10,538 nucleotides of DNA from Bacteroidales bacterium (GCA_024763595.1 JANTFK010000075.1:1-10538), one strand, 5' to 3'. Counted from the first letter of the stretch, positions 1-7,080 are shown. Notes: generated by a model from the sequence alone, not told the origin. Numbers and translations: made by a program.

Positions 1-191
1 GCAGCAACATTCACTCCTCCAGGTTCTGGGAACTCACTGAAAAGCTCCCGGTGGTCATCGAACTGGTGGATAAAACCGAGAAACTGGAACATTTTTATAC
101 AGAGATCGAAGAGGATCTGCTCCGGATGCCCAAAGGGTGCCTGGTTACCCTGGAAGCTACAGAGATCCTGCTGCAGAAAAGAGGAAAATAA
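1..191 (+). CDS. DUF190 family protein, C-terminal part (5' end outside window)
   Basis: The open frame enters from the left edge (first full codon at 3) and ends at TAA 189-191, giving 62 visible residues. The segment contains SSRFWELTEKLPVVIELVD followed by a helix (KTEKLEHFYTEIEEDL) and the strand KGCLVTLEATEILL. This order (a Ser-rich turn, 'LPVVIE-VD', a helix, then 'GC-VT-E') is the C-terminal half of the small DUF190 proteins, which have a PII-like ferredoxin fold and are about 100-120 residues long. So roughly half the gene is missing. DUF190 genes are often found near crcB fluoride exporters, but the upstream neighbour is not visible here. The biochemical role of the family is not established. 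The stop lies 12 bp from the convergent GH9 stop. The family call rests on recalled motif similarity only. Confidence 0.72.
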   Translation, partial: SNIHSSRFWELTEKLPVVIELVDKTEKLEHFYTEIEEDLLRMPKGCLVTLEATEILLQKRGK

Positions 192-203
192 AGCAGGCCG
201 GTA

Positions 204-2006
204 TCAGTGTGATGCAAAATGTGCCATCATCAGGATCGCCCCGGCTGTGCCGTCCATGGTAGGTTCATTGGTGGAATAGTCCCCCATGTCGTCGTGATAC
301 ACCACAAACCGGTTCTGTACAGCTGCAAACTCATCCGGATCGTTCTGCAACAATCCCTCCTGTAACCGGTAAATGGTACCATATACCGGCCCGTCCACCA
401 GTCCGCCGGCAACCTCCCGGCCCGTGAGCGCCCAAATACTGGTATGCACGTCCTCCGGGTACTCACCGTCCTCCGGGATACCCGTAAACATGGAGGTGCC
501 CCACGGGTTCCTGCCATAAAGCCAGTCGCGCTGTTCTGTAAGAAACCGGTCATACCGGTCATCACCTGTCATCCGTTTATACAGGATCATCTGGGTGATC
601 AGTCCGGTCAGCAGGTTGTTGGAGCACCAGATAAAGGGGACCCCGATCCTGTATGGATTACGCCGGGCACGTGTGAGGCAATCCTCGATCCCGGAGCGGT
701 AATAGTTTGCAAGTTCCTCTTTAAGTTCCTCATCTGCACTATCATACAATGCAAAATGCTCCATATTGATAAACGGGTAGTACTGGTAATGGGCGGCCGT
801 ATCATATGGCATCCAGGAGACGGTCCCGGCCATCCGGGCATACCGCAAGGCATCCTCCAGGAAAGTTGTTTCCCCGGTGGAGCTAAAGAGTTCGGCCGCT
901 CCCCATTCCATATCGTCGCTCCAGGTCATCTCCTCATAGCGGTAGGGAGCGCCATAGGAATTCCCCTGCTGGTAACCCTCCTTTTGCTTTCCCAGGGCAT
1001 ATAAGGACCTGGCAGCTTTCAGACATTTGCCCGCATATACGGGATCATCCAGATCCGCTTTCCAAATGCGGGCAGCCAGGGCCATGGCTGCAGCCGACCT
1101 GCCGGCCAGGTTGGCAACTCCGGTGGCCTTGCTCTTAAACCTGCTCAGACCCTGAGGCTTACCTGTCGCAAAATAGGCTGCCCGGTAGCTGTTCGCTCCC
1201 CATCCATAATCGGAAGGATCATTAAAGGGCATCTTCCATCCCACATGATCCCTGTCATCCGCCACCTGGTGCACCAGCTGATCCGGTGCAGGATGCAACT
1301 TATGGATCCAATCGAGTCCCCACCTGGCTTCATCCAACACATCAGGGATCCCGTTGGCTCCGGGCTGTCCCAGTGCATTGGTCCTGTCTTCAAACCGGCC
1401 GGGATAAAGCTCATAGGCCATCAACATATGTGCCGTGGCATAACTGGCGGTGATCAGGTACTTGAGCTGATCACCCGCATCGTGCCAGCCCCCGCTCACA
1501 TCTACAAAAGTTGAATCGGGCATGGGTCCGTAAAAGGAGCGCCCGTCATGCCGATGGCACATCCTGTCAAGAAAGGGATTGTACCCACAGCGCTGTTGCC
1601 TCAAAAACCCTAGCAACACCTCCTGTTGGTGATCATAGCAAGCTTCGGAGACAGGGAATACCCGGGAGGTGGTCCCCGATTCTCTTCCTTTCAGAAAGTA
1701 TGTTCCAGTTTCACAGACCGTGGAGAAATCAAGTTCATAATAGTACTGAAAAGTGCCCCACCCTTCGGATGCCGACCTGACAGGAATCAGGATATCCACG
1801 ACATTGCCCGTCTCCCGGTGAATCAGCTGAAACGCCTCCCGGACCGGTTCATGGGAAAAGAGAATGGCCGATTTGTACTCATGCGGCAGGTAACCCGCCT
1901 GGTTGATACGGATATGAATCCCGTCAGGATTCTCATCTGCAGGGCTATGCTGTGCCATTACCGGGCATGAGATCAGGAACAGCAGGAGGAGAACCAGGTT
2001 TTTCAC
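204..2006 (-). CDS. Secreted glycoside hydrolase family 9 (endoglucanase-like) with N-terminal Ig-like domain
   Basis: This 600-residue protein should hydrolyse beta-glycosidic bonds by inversion outside the cytoplasm. Residues 1-19 are a signal peptide (Lys, Leu-rich core, PVMAQ). Residues about 29-118 look like the CelD-type N-terminal Ig-like domain (start IRINQAGYLP). The rest is the GH9 (alpha/alpha)6 barrel. Catalytic motifs are intact: SGGWHDAGD at 171-179 carries the paired Asp (D176, D179), and DDMGDYSTNE at 572-581 ends in the general acid E581. YGRNPWG (497-503), H521 and GGLVDGP (534-540) match the late GH9 active-site loops. The start is GTG at 2006-2004: an in-frame TAA lies only four codons upstream, and an overlapping ATG is immediately followed by TGA. 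The gene is divergent from the symporter and so may share control. GH9 members include endoglucanases, cellobiohydrolases and exo-glucosaminidases, so the substrate is unknown. No dockerin, carbohydrate-binding module or sorting tail is seen. Confidence 0.93.
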   Translation of the reverse strand: MKNLVLLLLFLISCPVMAQHSPADENPDGIHIRINQAGYLPHEYKSAILFSHEPVREAFQLIHRETGNVVDILIPVRSASEGWGTFQYYYELDFSTVCETGTYFLKGRESGTTSRVFPVSEACYDHQQEVLLGFLRQQRCGYNPFLDRMCHRHDGRSFYGPMPDSTFVDVSGGWHDAGDQLKYLITASYATAHMLMAYELYPGRFEDRTNALGQPGANGIPDVLDEARWGLDWIHKLHPAPDQLVHQVADDRDHVGWKMPFNDPSDYGWGANSYRAAYFATGKPQGLSRFKSKATGVANLAGRSAAAMALAARIWKADLDDPVYAGKCLKAARSLYALGKQKEGYQQGNSYGAPYRYEEMTWSDDMEWGAAELFSSTGETTFLEDALRYARMAGTVSWMPYDTAAHYQYYPFINMEHFALYDSADEELKEELANYYRSGIEDCLTRARRNPYRIGVPFIWCSNNLLTGLITQMILYKRMTGDDRYDRFLTEQRDWLYGRNPWGTSMFTGIPEDGEYPEDVHTSIWALTGREVAGGLVDGPVYGTIYRLQEGLLQNDPDEFAAVQNRFVVYHDDMGDYSTNEPTMDGTAGAILMMAHFASH

Positions 2007-2159
2007 ATGATCGGATTATAACATACAAAAAAAAGAAAAAACCGGGAAACCCTCTGCTTACTGCTGCTTTTTTGAATAATGACAGCTTTCGTTTATTTTT
2101 ACGCATCCTGATACGGTCCTTGCTTTTCTTGGCAGGCCCGGAGAGAGATTGCAACTGAT
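2007..2159. promoter_or_regulatory. Divergent intergenic control region between GH9 gene and symporter
   Basis: These 153 bp separate two outward-facing starts, so promoters for both must lie here or inside the genes. The half next to GH9 is A-rich on the + strand (about 2027-2041), which is a T-rich leader for the minus-strand gene. A TATAAT-like string sits very close to the GTG, but I found no convincing TAnnTTTG box for GH9. The symporter side has the promoter candidate listed separately. No clear operator palindrome was seen. Confidence 0.5.
2071..2101 (+). promoter_or_regulatory. Candidate Bacteroidota-type promoter for the symporter
   Basis: TTTG at 2071-2074 is followed after exactly 19 bases by TATTTTTA at 2094-2101. 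Bacteroidota primary-sigma promoters are described as TTTG (-33), a 19-21 base gap, then TAnnTTTG (-7). This differs from consensus only in the last base. Transcription would begin near 2108, leaving a leader of about 50 bases before the ATG at 2160. The region is AT-rich, so a chance match is possible. Confidence 0.4.
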
Positions 2160-3722
2160 ATGACACTTTTTGATAAGATCATCTTTATTCTTTACGGGTT
2201 CACTGTACTGTTCGTAGGCCTTTTTATATCCCGGACCAGGGGGAAGAGACAGAAGAACAGTACGGACTATTTCCTGGCAGGCAAGTCGCTGCCCTGGTAC
2301 CTGGTGGGGACTTCCATCATTGCCGCCAACATCTCTGCGGAACAATTTATCGGCATGTCGGGATCCGGCTATGCCATCGGGCTGGGCATTGCCACATACG
2401 AATGGCTGGCAGCGGCCATCCTGATCATTGTCGCCAAATTTTTCCTGCCTGTCTTTATCGAGAAGCGGATCTTTACCATGCCACAGTTCCTCTCCATCCG
2501 GTATAACGATACCCTGAAGAGTATCCTGGCCATTTTCTGGATCGTCCTCTTCATCTTTGTGAACCTCACCTCCATCCTGTACCTTGGATCACTCACCCTG
2601 AATACGGTCTTCGGCATTTCACTGGTTCAGGGGATCTGGGGCCTGGCTGTTTTCGCACTATTGTATACCATTACCAATGGATTGAAGGCCATTGCATCCA
2701 CCGACATCATACAGGTCTTTTTTCTGATAGCGGGTGGTTTACTAACCACCATCCTGGCTGTCAATGCGGCAGGTGACGGAGAGGGGGTGTTGCACGGATT
2801 TGAAGAGCTGATCAGGCATACGCCTGAGAAATGGCACATGATCATCAAGCAGGGTGACCCCAATTACACCTACCTTCCTGGCATCAGGGCCATCTTTGGA
2901 GGGATTTGGATCGCCGGGATCTACTATTTCGGGGTGAACCAGTATATTATTCAGAAGGCACTGGGGGCAAAAAACCTGAGGGAGGCTCAGCGCGGGATGG
3001 TATTCGCCGGTTCCCTGAAACTGATCCTTCCCATCATCGTGGTGATCCCGGGCATTGTCGCATACAGCCTCCACGCAGACATTGCCAAACCCGATGAAGC
3101 CTACCCGTGGCTGTTAAACAGGTTTATTCCGCCGGGCATACAGGGATTCGTGTTTGCAGCACTGATTGCCGCCATCGTATCCTCACTGAGCGCCATCATC
3201 AACAGTACCAGCACCATCTTTACAATGGACATTTATAAAGTTTATATCCATCCCAGGGCATCGGAACACCACCTGGTCAACACTGGCAGAATCTCCGGGA
3301 TCATAGCCACTTTGATTGCGGCAACCATTGCTCCGTTCCTGGGCCGGCTGGACCAGGCGTTCCAGTTCATCCAGGAATATACGGGGATGGTCTCCCCGGG
3401 GATAACCGCAGTATTTTTACTGGGCCTCTTCTGGAAAAAAACAACTTCAGGGGCAGCTATATTCGGGATCCTCTCCTCCATCGTAGCTTCTGTTGTATTT
3501 AAATACCTCACTCCCGGAATTCCTTTTCTGGACCAGATGGTACTGACCTTCCTGGTGGTGGTTATACTGATGGTGATCTATTCACTCATTGAAGGGAAAA
3601 GAGCGGATAACCCACGGGGCATCTCTCTTTCCCCGGGATTGTTGAAAACGGACCGGACATTCAACATTGCCGCCACAGCCATTCTGGTGATCCTGCTGGT
3701 ACTCTACATCACTTTCTGGTAA
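2160..3722 (+). CDS. Sodium:solute symporter (SSS/SLC5), vSGLT-like Na+/sugar cotransporter
   Basis: This 520-residue inner-membrane protein probably imports a monosaccharide with Na+. It resembles the Vibrio Na+/galactose transporter vSGLT, as I remember it, nearly end to end. Shared motifs are DYFLAGKSLPW (36-46), AANISAEQFIGMSGSGY (55-71), EKRIFTMPQF, FNQYIIQ-type VNQYIIQ (259-265), AAIVSSLSAIINST (337-350), QAFQFIQEYTG (399-409), LFWKKTTS and a terminal FNIAA...LY-FW. Na+-site residues align as A55, I58, A338, S341 and S342. Sugar and gate residues N57, Q62, E81, Y256, K287, F401 and Q405 also align. Two positions differ: vSGLT S91 is A84 and N260 is G253. The vSGLT loop before the AYPW motif is about 16 residues shorter here. 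ATG 2160 begins directly before the first membrane helix. The sulfatase follows on the same strand after 88 bp, suggesting one transcript; GH9 is divergent. The transported sugar cannot be read from sequence. Confidence 0.95.
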   Translation: MTLFDKIIFILYGFTVLFVGLFISRTRGKRQKNSTDYFLAGKSLPWYLVGTSIIAANISAEQFIGMSGSGYAIGLGIATYEWLAAAILIIVAKFFLPVFIEKRIFTMPQFLSIRYNDTLKSILAIFWIVLFIFVNLTSILYLGSLTLNTVFGISLVQGIWGLAVFALLYTITNGLKAIASTDIIQVFFLIAGGLLTTILAVNAAGDGEGVLHGFEELIRHTPEKWHMIIKQGDPNYTYLPGIRAIFGGIWIAGIYYFGVNQYIIQKALGAKNLREAQRGMVFAGSLKLILPIIVVIPGIVAYSLHADIAKPDEAYPWLLNRFIPPGIQGFVFAALIAAIVSSLSAIINSTSTIFTMDIYKVYIHPRASEHHLVNTGRISGIIATLIAATIAPFLGRLDQAFQFIQEYTGMVSPGITAVFLLGLFWKKTTSGAAIFGILSSIVASVVFKYLTPGIPFLDQMVLTFLVVVILMVIYSLIEGKRADNPRGISLSPGLLKTDRTFNIAATAILVILLVLYITFW

Positions 3723-3732
3723 AGATTCCGGC

Positions 3733-3763
3733 CAGCTTATTCTTATCATTGTATAATAAGCTG
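3733..3763. repeat. Perfect 9-bp inverted repeat between symporter and sulfatase
   Basis: CAGCTTATT (3733-3741) and AATAAGCTG (3755-3763) are perfect inverted copies separated by 13 bases. The repeat begins 10 bases after the symporter stop. There is no T run after the right arm, so it is a poor intrinsic terminator. It could be an operator, an RNA-processing or stabilising hairpin in a symporter-sulfatase transcript, or a weak terminator working on both strands. Confidence 0.6.
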
Positions 3764-3771
3764 TAAATTGG

Positions 3772-3810
3772 CATCATTATACCTGATGTATAAGAGATAA
3801 AACCCTTATA
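3772..3810 (+). promoter_or_regulatory. Overlapping short dyads abutting the sulfatase start
   Basis: Three inverted repeats overlap here: CATCA/TGATG (3772-3776 with 3784-3788), TTATAC/GTATAA (3777-3782 with 3788-3793), and TATAAG/CTTATA (3789-3794 with 3805-3810). The middle element can pair either leftward or rightward. The rightward pairing ends at the base before the sulfatase ATG at 3811, so as RNA it would place the start at a stem edge. This is compatible with an operator or a translational switch, but short AT-rich dyads also arise by chance. Confidence 0.35.
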
Positions 3811-5310
3811 ATGATGAATTCGCTTCGCCAGTTCAACTATCTGCTCCTTTCCGGTGTGCTGTTCTCTGCAGTCATGCTGAACGGATGCCACAAAGAACCG
3901 GTACCTCCGCCCAACATTCTTTTTGCCCTTGCAGATGACTGGGGCTGGCCCCATGCAGGTGCGTACGGCGACCCTGTTATACAAACGCCTGCATTTGACA
4001 AGATTGCCGGCGAAGGGCTCCTTTTTAATCATGCGTATGTCTCTTCGCCCTCCTGTACACCCTCCAGGAATGCGATCCTGACAGGACAGTATCACTGGAG
4101 GCTGGGACCGGGAGCCGACCTCTGGAGCACCCTGGATCCGGCAACACCTGTCTATCCGCTCCTGCTTGAAGATGCCGGCTATATGACGGGGCGTTACAGG
4201 AAATGCTGGGGACCTGGTGATATCAGTAACTGGAAAAGACACCCGGCAGGAGATGATTACAACGAAGGAGGATTTGAGCGGTTCATGGCAGAGAGAAAAG
4301 ATGGCCAGCCTTTCTGTTTCTGGTTGGGAAGTTCAGACCCGCACCGGCCCTACGATCCGGGAAGTGGTATTGCAAGTGGGATGAATCCGGAAAAGATACG
4401 TCTCTATGATTGCTTACCCGATCATGAAATTGTACGCAGTGATGTGGCCGATTACTATTATGAGGTACAACGGTTCGATACCCTGGTGGCAAACGCCATA
4501 GAGATACTGGAACGGTATGGGGAACTGGAAAATACCATTATCGTTGTTTCCGGCGATAACGGGATACCCTTCCCCAGGTGTAAATCCAATAATTATGACA
4601 CAGGTGTCAGGGTTCCGCTGGCCATCAGATGGGGGTCGGGTATAAAAAAGCCGGGCAGGGTCCTGGAGGATTTTATCAGTTTTACGGATCTGGCACCCAC
4701 CTTCCTGGAACTGGCAGGGGTTGATATCCCCGATGTGATGACCGGGAAGAGTTTCAAAGATCTGCTGGAAAGCCGGGAAAAGGGATCTGTGGAGAACGGG
4801 AAGCGTAACTTTGTGCTGCATGGTAAAGAGCGGCATGTACCCGGTCAGGAAACAAATATGGGAGGATATCCCAGCAGGGCCATCCGCACACATGATTATC
4901 TCTACATCCGGAATTTCAAACCGGACCGCTGGCCGGCGGGCACGCCCAACTATAAAGATGCTATGATCCCCTATTGCTGGCTGGGTGATTGTGATAACGG
5001 ACCCACCAAAACCTACATGGTGGAAAACCGGGATAAGGACGATCTGCACAGGAAGTTGTATGATCTTGCATTCGGGAAACGTCCTGCTGAGGAGCTGTAC
5101 GACTGTCGGAAAGATCCGGGACAACTGGTAAATGTAGCCGGGGACCCGGCATACCGGGAGATTAAAGCGAAACTATCAGGTTTGCTCATGGAACAACTGG
5201 AGATAACCGGTGATCCGCGTGTCTCCGGAGGCGGAGATGCCTTTGATGAGGTACCCTATCTTGGCCACGGGCCCAGGCATCCCTCCTTTAATCCCGGGAA
5301 GGCGGAATAA
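3811..5310 (+). CDS. Type I (FGly-dependent) sulfatase lipoprotein, SGSH/S1_8-like
   Basis: This 499-residue enzyme should hydrolyse sulfate esters or sulfamates of a glycan. Residues 1-25 form a lipoprotein signal ending in the lipobox LNGC, with C26 as lipidated residue, so it is membrane anchored, in the periplasm or at the surface. The mature part begins at PNILFALADDWG (metal Asp D42, D43). CTPSR at 82-86 is the formylglycine motif, Cys type, so it needs a maturase that is not in this window. GYMTGRYRKCWGPGD (123-137) keeps the lysine (K131) but replaces the usual GK-W-H by RKCWGPG. SDPHRPY supplies H178, and SGDNGIPFPRCK (247-258) supplies D249/N250 and K258. GPG after the lysine and DNGIPFP resemble N-sulfoglucosamine sulfohydrolase and bacterial SulfAtlas S1_8 proteins. 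Two adjacent ATGs (3811, 3814) are both possible starts. The gene follows the symporter and converges on pfkA with a 10-bp gap. The substrate is unknown. Confidence 0.92.
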   Translation: MMNSLRQFNYLLLSGVLFSAVMLNGCHKEPVPPPNILFALADDWGWPHAGAYGDPVIQTPAFDKIAGEGLLFNHAYVSSPSCTPSRNAILTGQYHWRLGPGADLWSTLDPATPVYPLLLEDAGYMTGRYRKCWGPGDISNWKRHPAGDDYNEGGFERFMAERKDGQPFCFWLGSSDPHRPYDPGSGIASGMNPEKIRLYDCLPDHEIVRSDVADYYYEVQRFDTLVANAIEILERYGELENTIIVVSGDNGIPFPRCKSNNYDTGVRVPLAIRWGSGIKKPGRVLEDFISFTDLAPTFLELAGVDIPDVMTGKSFKDLLESREKGSVENGKRNFVLHGKERHVPGQETNMGGYPSRAIRTHDYLYIRNFKPDRWPAGTPNYKDAMIPYCWLGDCDNGPTKTYMVENRDKDDLHRKLYDLAFGKRPAEELYDCRKDPGQLVNVAGDPAYREIKAKLSGLLMEQLEITGDPRVSGGGDAFDEVPYLGHGPRHPSFNPGKAE

Positions 5311-5320
5311 CAACGGGAGG

Positions 5321-6454
5321 TCAATCCCCAAAACTGGTACCCAGGTTCCGGGCACTGATGACCCATGGATGATCGGGAGGCACATAATTAATCTTACCTG
5401 CCACTTCCTCCATGGAGACAGCCTTTGTCTTGTCCCTGTCCACTCCTACCATGATACCGAATTGCTCGTTCCGGATATATTCTGCAGTATCGGTTCCCAA
5501 CCGGGTTGCCAGGATCCTGTCCGCAGCAGAGGGTGTGCCTCCCCGCTGCAGATGACCCAGGATGGTCACACGTGTCTCAAGCTTGGTGATCTGCTGGAGC
5601 TTTTCAGCCATCTGAATGGTGGATCCACGGAATTCACTATCCAGCTGCTTCAGTTGTTTTTTTATTGATGAGCGTTTATCTCCTTCGGCTTTTTCTAACT
5701 CTTTTTCCATTGAATGGATCTTGCGGGCACATTCCAGTGTAATGGCCCCTTCGGCTACGGCTACGATACTGAATCTTTTGCCCCGGCTTACCCTTTCCAG
5801 GATACTCTCGGCCAGTTTTTCAATGGTGTAAGGGATCTCAGGAATCAGTATGGCATCTGCCCCTCCTGCCATACCGGCTCCCAGAGCCAGCCAGCCCACC
5901 TTATGTCCCATGATCTCCACAATAATGATCCGGTGGTGACTGGAAGCGGTGCTATGCAAACGGTCGATGGCATCAACGGCTATTCCCATGGCAGTATCAA
6001 AACCAAAGGTTACATCGGTTCCCACAATATCATTATCGATGGTCTTTGGCAACGTGATGACATTCAAGCCCTTCCGGGAGAGATGATACGCATTTTTAAG
6101 GGTCCCTCCTCCCCCCAGGCACACCAGTGCATCCAGGTGGTTCTTATGATAGTTTTCCACCAGTACATCCGTCATATCCACAAATTTACCCCCCATGGGC
6201 ATTTTATGCGGTTTGTCCCTGCTGGTTCCAAGTATGGTTCCCCCCAGGGTCAGGATACCTGACAGCATCCTGTCGTCGAGCCGTACCGACCGGTTCTCCA
6301 TCAAACCCCTGAAACCATCCCTGAAACCGATGATCTGCATGGCAGATCCGGTAGTAGCGGTCTTGCCCAAACCCCTGATGGCGGCATTCAAACCGGGCGT
6401 ATCCCCTCCGGAAGTGAGGATGCCAATGTGTTCAAAACTCTTATGATTCTTCAT
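5321..6454 (-). CDS. pfkA: 6-phosphofructokinase, group III ('mixed-substrate' type)
   Basis: This 377-residue cytoplasmic enzyme phosphorylates fructose 6-phosphate to the 1,6-bisphosphate in glycolysis. Visible motifs are SGGDTPGLNA (15-24), GFRDGFRGL (43-51), LGGGGTLKNA (113-122), PKTIDNDI (136-143, catalytic base D140), MGHKVGW (182-188), the AEGA strand (234-237) and GHLQRGGTPSAADR (300-313). By remembered E. coli numbering, position 104 is Gly (G117), typical of ATP users. Position 124 is Lys (K137), typical of PPi users and of group III ATP enzymes. Position 103, normally Asp or Glu, is Gly (G116). ATP is the more likely donor, but PPi use cannot be excluded. Residues about 248-290 form a charged helical insertion that makes it longer than the E. 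coli enzyme (about 320). ATG 6454 gives the natural N-terminus just before the first beta strand (HIGILTSGG). It lies opposite to its neighbours and may be a housekeeping gene. Confidence 0.95.
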   Translation of the reverse strand: MKNHKSFEHIGILTSGGDTPGLNAAIRGLGKTATTGSAMQIIGFRDGFRGLMENRSVRLDDRMLSGILTLGGTILGTSRDKPHKMPMGGKFVDMTDVLVENYHKNHLDALVCLGGGGTLKNAYHLSRKGLNVITLPKTIDNDIVGTDVTFGFDTAMGIAVDAIDRLHSTASSHHRIIIVEIMGHKVGWLALGAGMAGGADAILIPEIPYTIEKLAESILERVSRGKRFSIVAVAEGAITLECARKIHSMEKELEKAEGDKRSSIKKQLKQLDSEFRGSTIQMAEKLQQITKLETRVTILGHLQRGGTPSAADRILATRLGTDTAEYIRNEQFGIMVGVDRDKTKAVSMEEVAGKINYVPPDHPWVISARNLGTSFGD

Positions 6455-6616
6455 AACGCTGTAAATAGACCATTACAAGGTAAAAAAATAAGGTCTGATC
6501 CCATTGAAAAGGAGCTGACCATGATGTCAAATTTATTTATCTTTAAAAACCAGCCGGGCCTGCGAGATCAGCACAACGCTCGCGTAGCTTATAAAGTTAA
6601 CTAAAAAAAAGATGCC
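6455..6616. promoter_or_regulatory. Divergent intergenic region between pfkA and the VOC gene
   Basis: These 162 bp should hold promoters for both outward-facing genes. On the minus strand an exact TAnnTTTG box (TAAATTTG) is at 6535-6528, which would give pfkA a leader of roughly 65 bases, but no TTTG lies at the expected -33 spacing. On the plus strand TATCTTTA (6538-6545) is a one-mismatch box for the VOC gene, again without a partner. A 27-codon open frame (6521-6604) also lies here and is discussed as a finding. Confidence 0.35.
6528..6535 (-). promoter_or_regulatory. Candidate -7 box for pfkA
   Basis: TAAATTTG read on the minus strand is an exact match to the Bacteroidota -7 consensus TAnnTTTG. 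Its position would start pfkA transcription near 6521. No TTTG -33 element is found 19-21 bases upstream, which lowers confidence. Confidence 0.3.
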
Positions 6617-7075
6617 ATGGCACAACACGATTTTGTAAACGGACTGATAGGTTCAGGCGTAGTTGTAAAAGAGATGGAAAGATCCCTGGATTTCTATATC
6701 AATGTGATCGGGATGACCCGCACCGGGGGATTTGATGTGGATGAAAATTTTGGAAAACTCTCCGGACTCACAGGTGGAATTCCCTTCCATGTGGAAATCC
6801 TCAAGCTGCAGGACAACCCGGGGGCAAGCAACTGGAAACTGATCAGTTTCAACAGGGAGGGTTCTCATCCTCTCCCGGCACACATCCAGGATGATACCGG
6901 GGTGCAGTATATTACCATTCATGTGACCAGCCTGGAGCCCATTCTGACCCGTATCCGTGAACATCAGGTAGAGCTGCTTGGTGAGACACCGGTACCGCTG
7001 GATACCGATCGCCACTTTGTACTGGTACAGGATCCCGACGGTACTTTTATTGAACTGATAGGTCCCATGCAGTAA
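6617..7075 (+). CDS. VOC superfamily (glyoxalase/dioxygenase-like) protein
   Basis: This 152-residue, probably cytoplasmic protein has the paired beta-alpha-beta-beta-beta modules of the vicinal oxygen chelate superfamily. The first module starts GVVVKEMERSLDFYINVIGM (residues 14-33), and the second is TIHVTSLEPILTRIREHQVEL through VQDPDGTFIELIG (137-149). The final module motif DPDG-FIEL with E146 is classic. The usual first-module metal His position holds G12, and the usual second-module His position appears to be Y98, so a standard glyoxalase I metal site is unlikely. E60 and E146 are the remaining candidate ligands. Members include isomerases, dioxygenases, epimerases and binding proteins, so no reaction is assigned. 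ATG 6617 was chosen because the ATG five bases upstream is in another frame and closes quickly. The leader is A-rich with no Shine-Dalgarno sequence. It converges on the M28 gene. Confidence 0.85.
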   Translation: MAQHDFVNGLIGSGVVVKEMERSLDFYINVIGMTRTGGFDVDENFGKLSGLTGGIPFHVEILKLQDNPGASNWKLISFNREGSHPLPAHIQDDTGVQYITIHVTSLEPILTRIREHQVELLGETPVPLDTDRHFVLVQDPDGTFIELIGPMQ

Positions 7076-7080
7076 CCCGC

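Noticed and set aside
444..1004. 186-codon open frame on the plus strand inside the GH9 gene
   Set aside because: It is antisense to a gene with full GH9 motifs and has no recognisable domain; it is a shadow of codon bias.
3733..3763. Intrinsic terminator after the symporter
   Set aside because: The inverted repeat is perfect but the stem is AT-rich and no T run follows, so I list it only as a repeat.
3709..4242. 177-codon minus-strand frame across the symporter-sulfatase junction
   Set aside because: It is antisense to the sulfatase signal peptide and active-site region and has no recognisable motif.
4414..5124. 236-codon open frame on the minus strand inside the sulfatase
   Set aside because: It is antisense to an intact sulfatase with clear catalytic residues and its product shows no family motif.
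5714..6262. 182-codon plus-strand open frame inside pfkA
   Set aside because: It is opposite to a motif-complete phosphofructokinase; the translation is low in plausible structure.
6556..6581. GCGAG/CTCGC hairpin upstream of the VOC gene
   Set aside because: Five-base arms over a 12-base loop are expected by chance and there is no supporting context.
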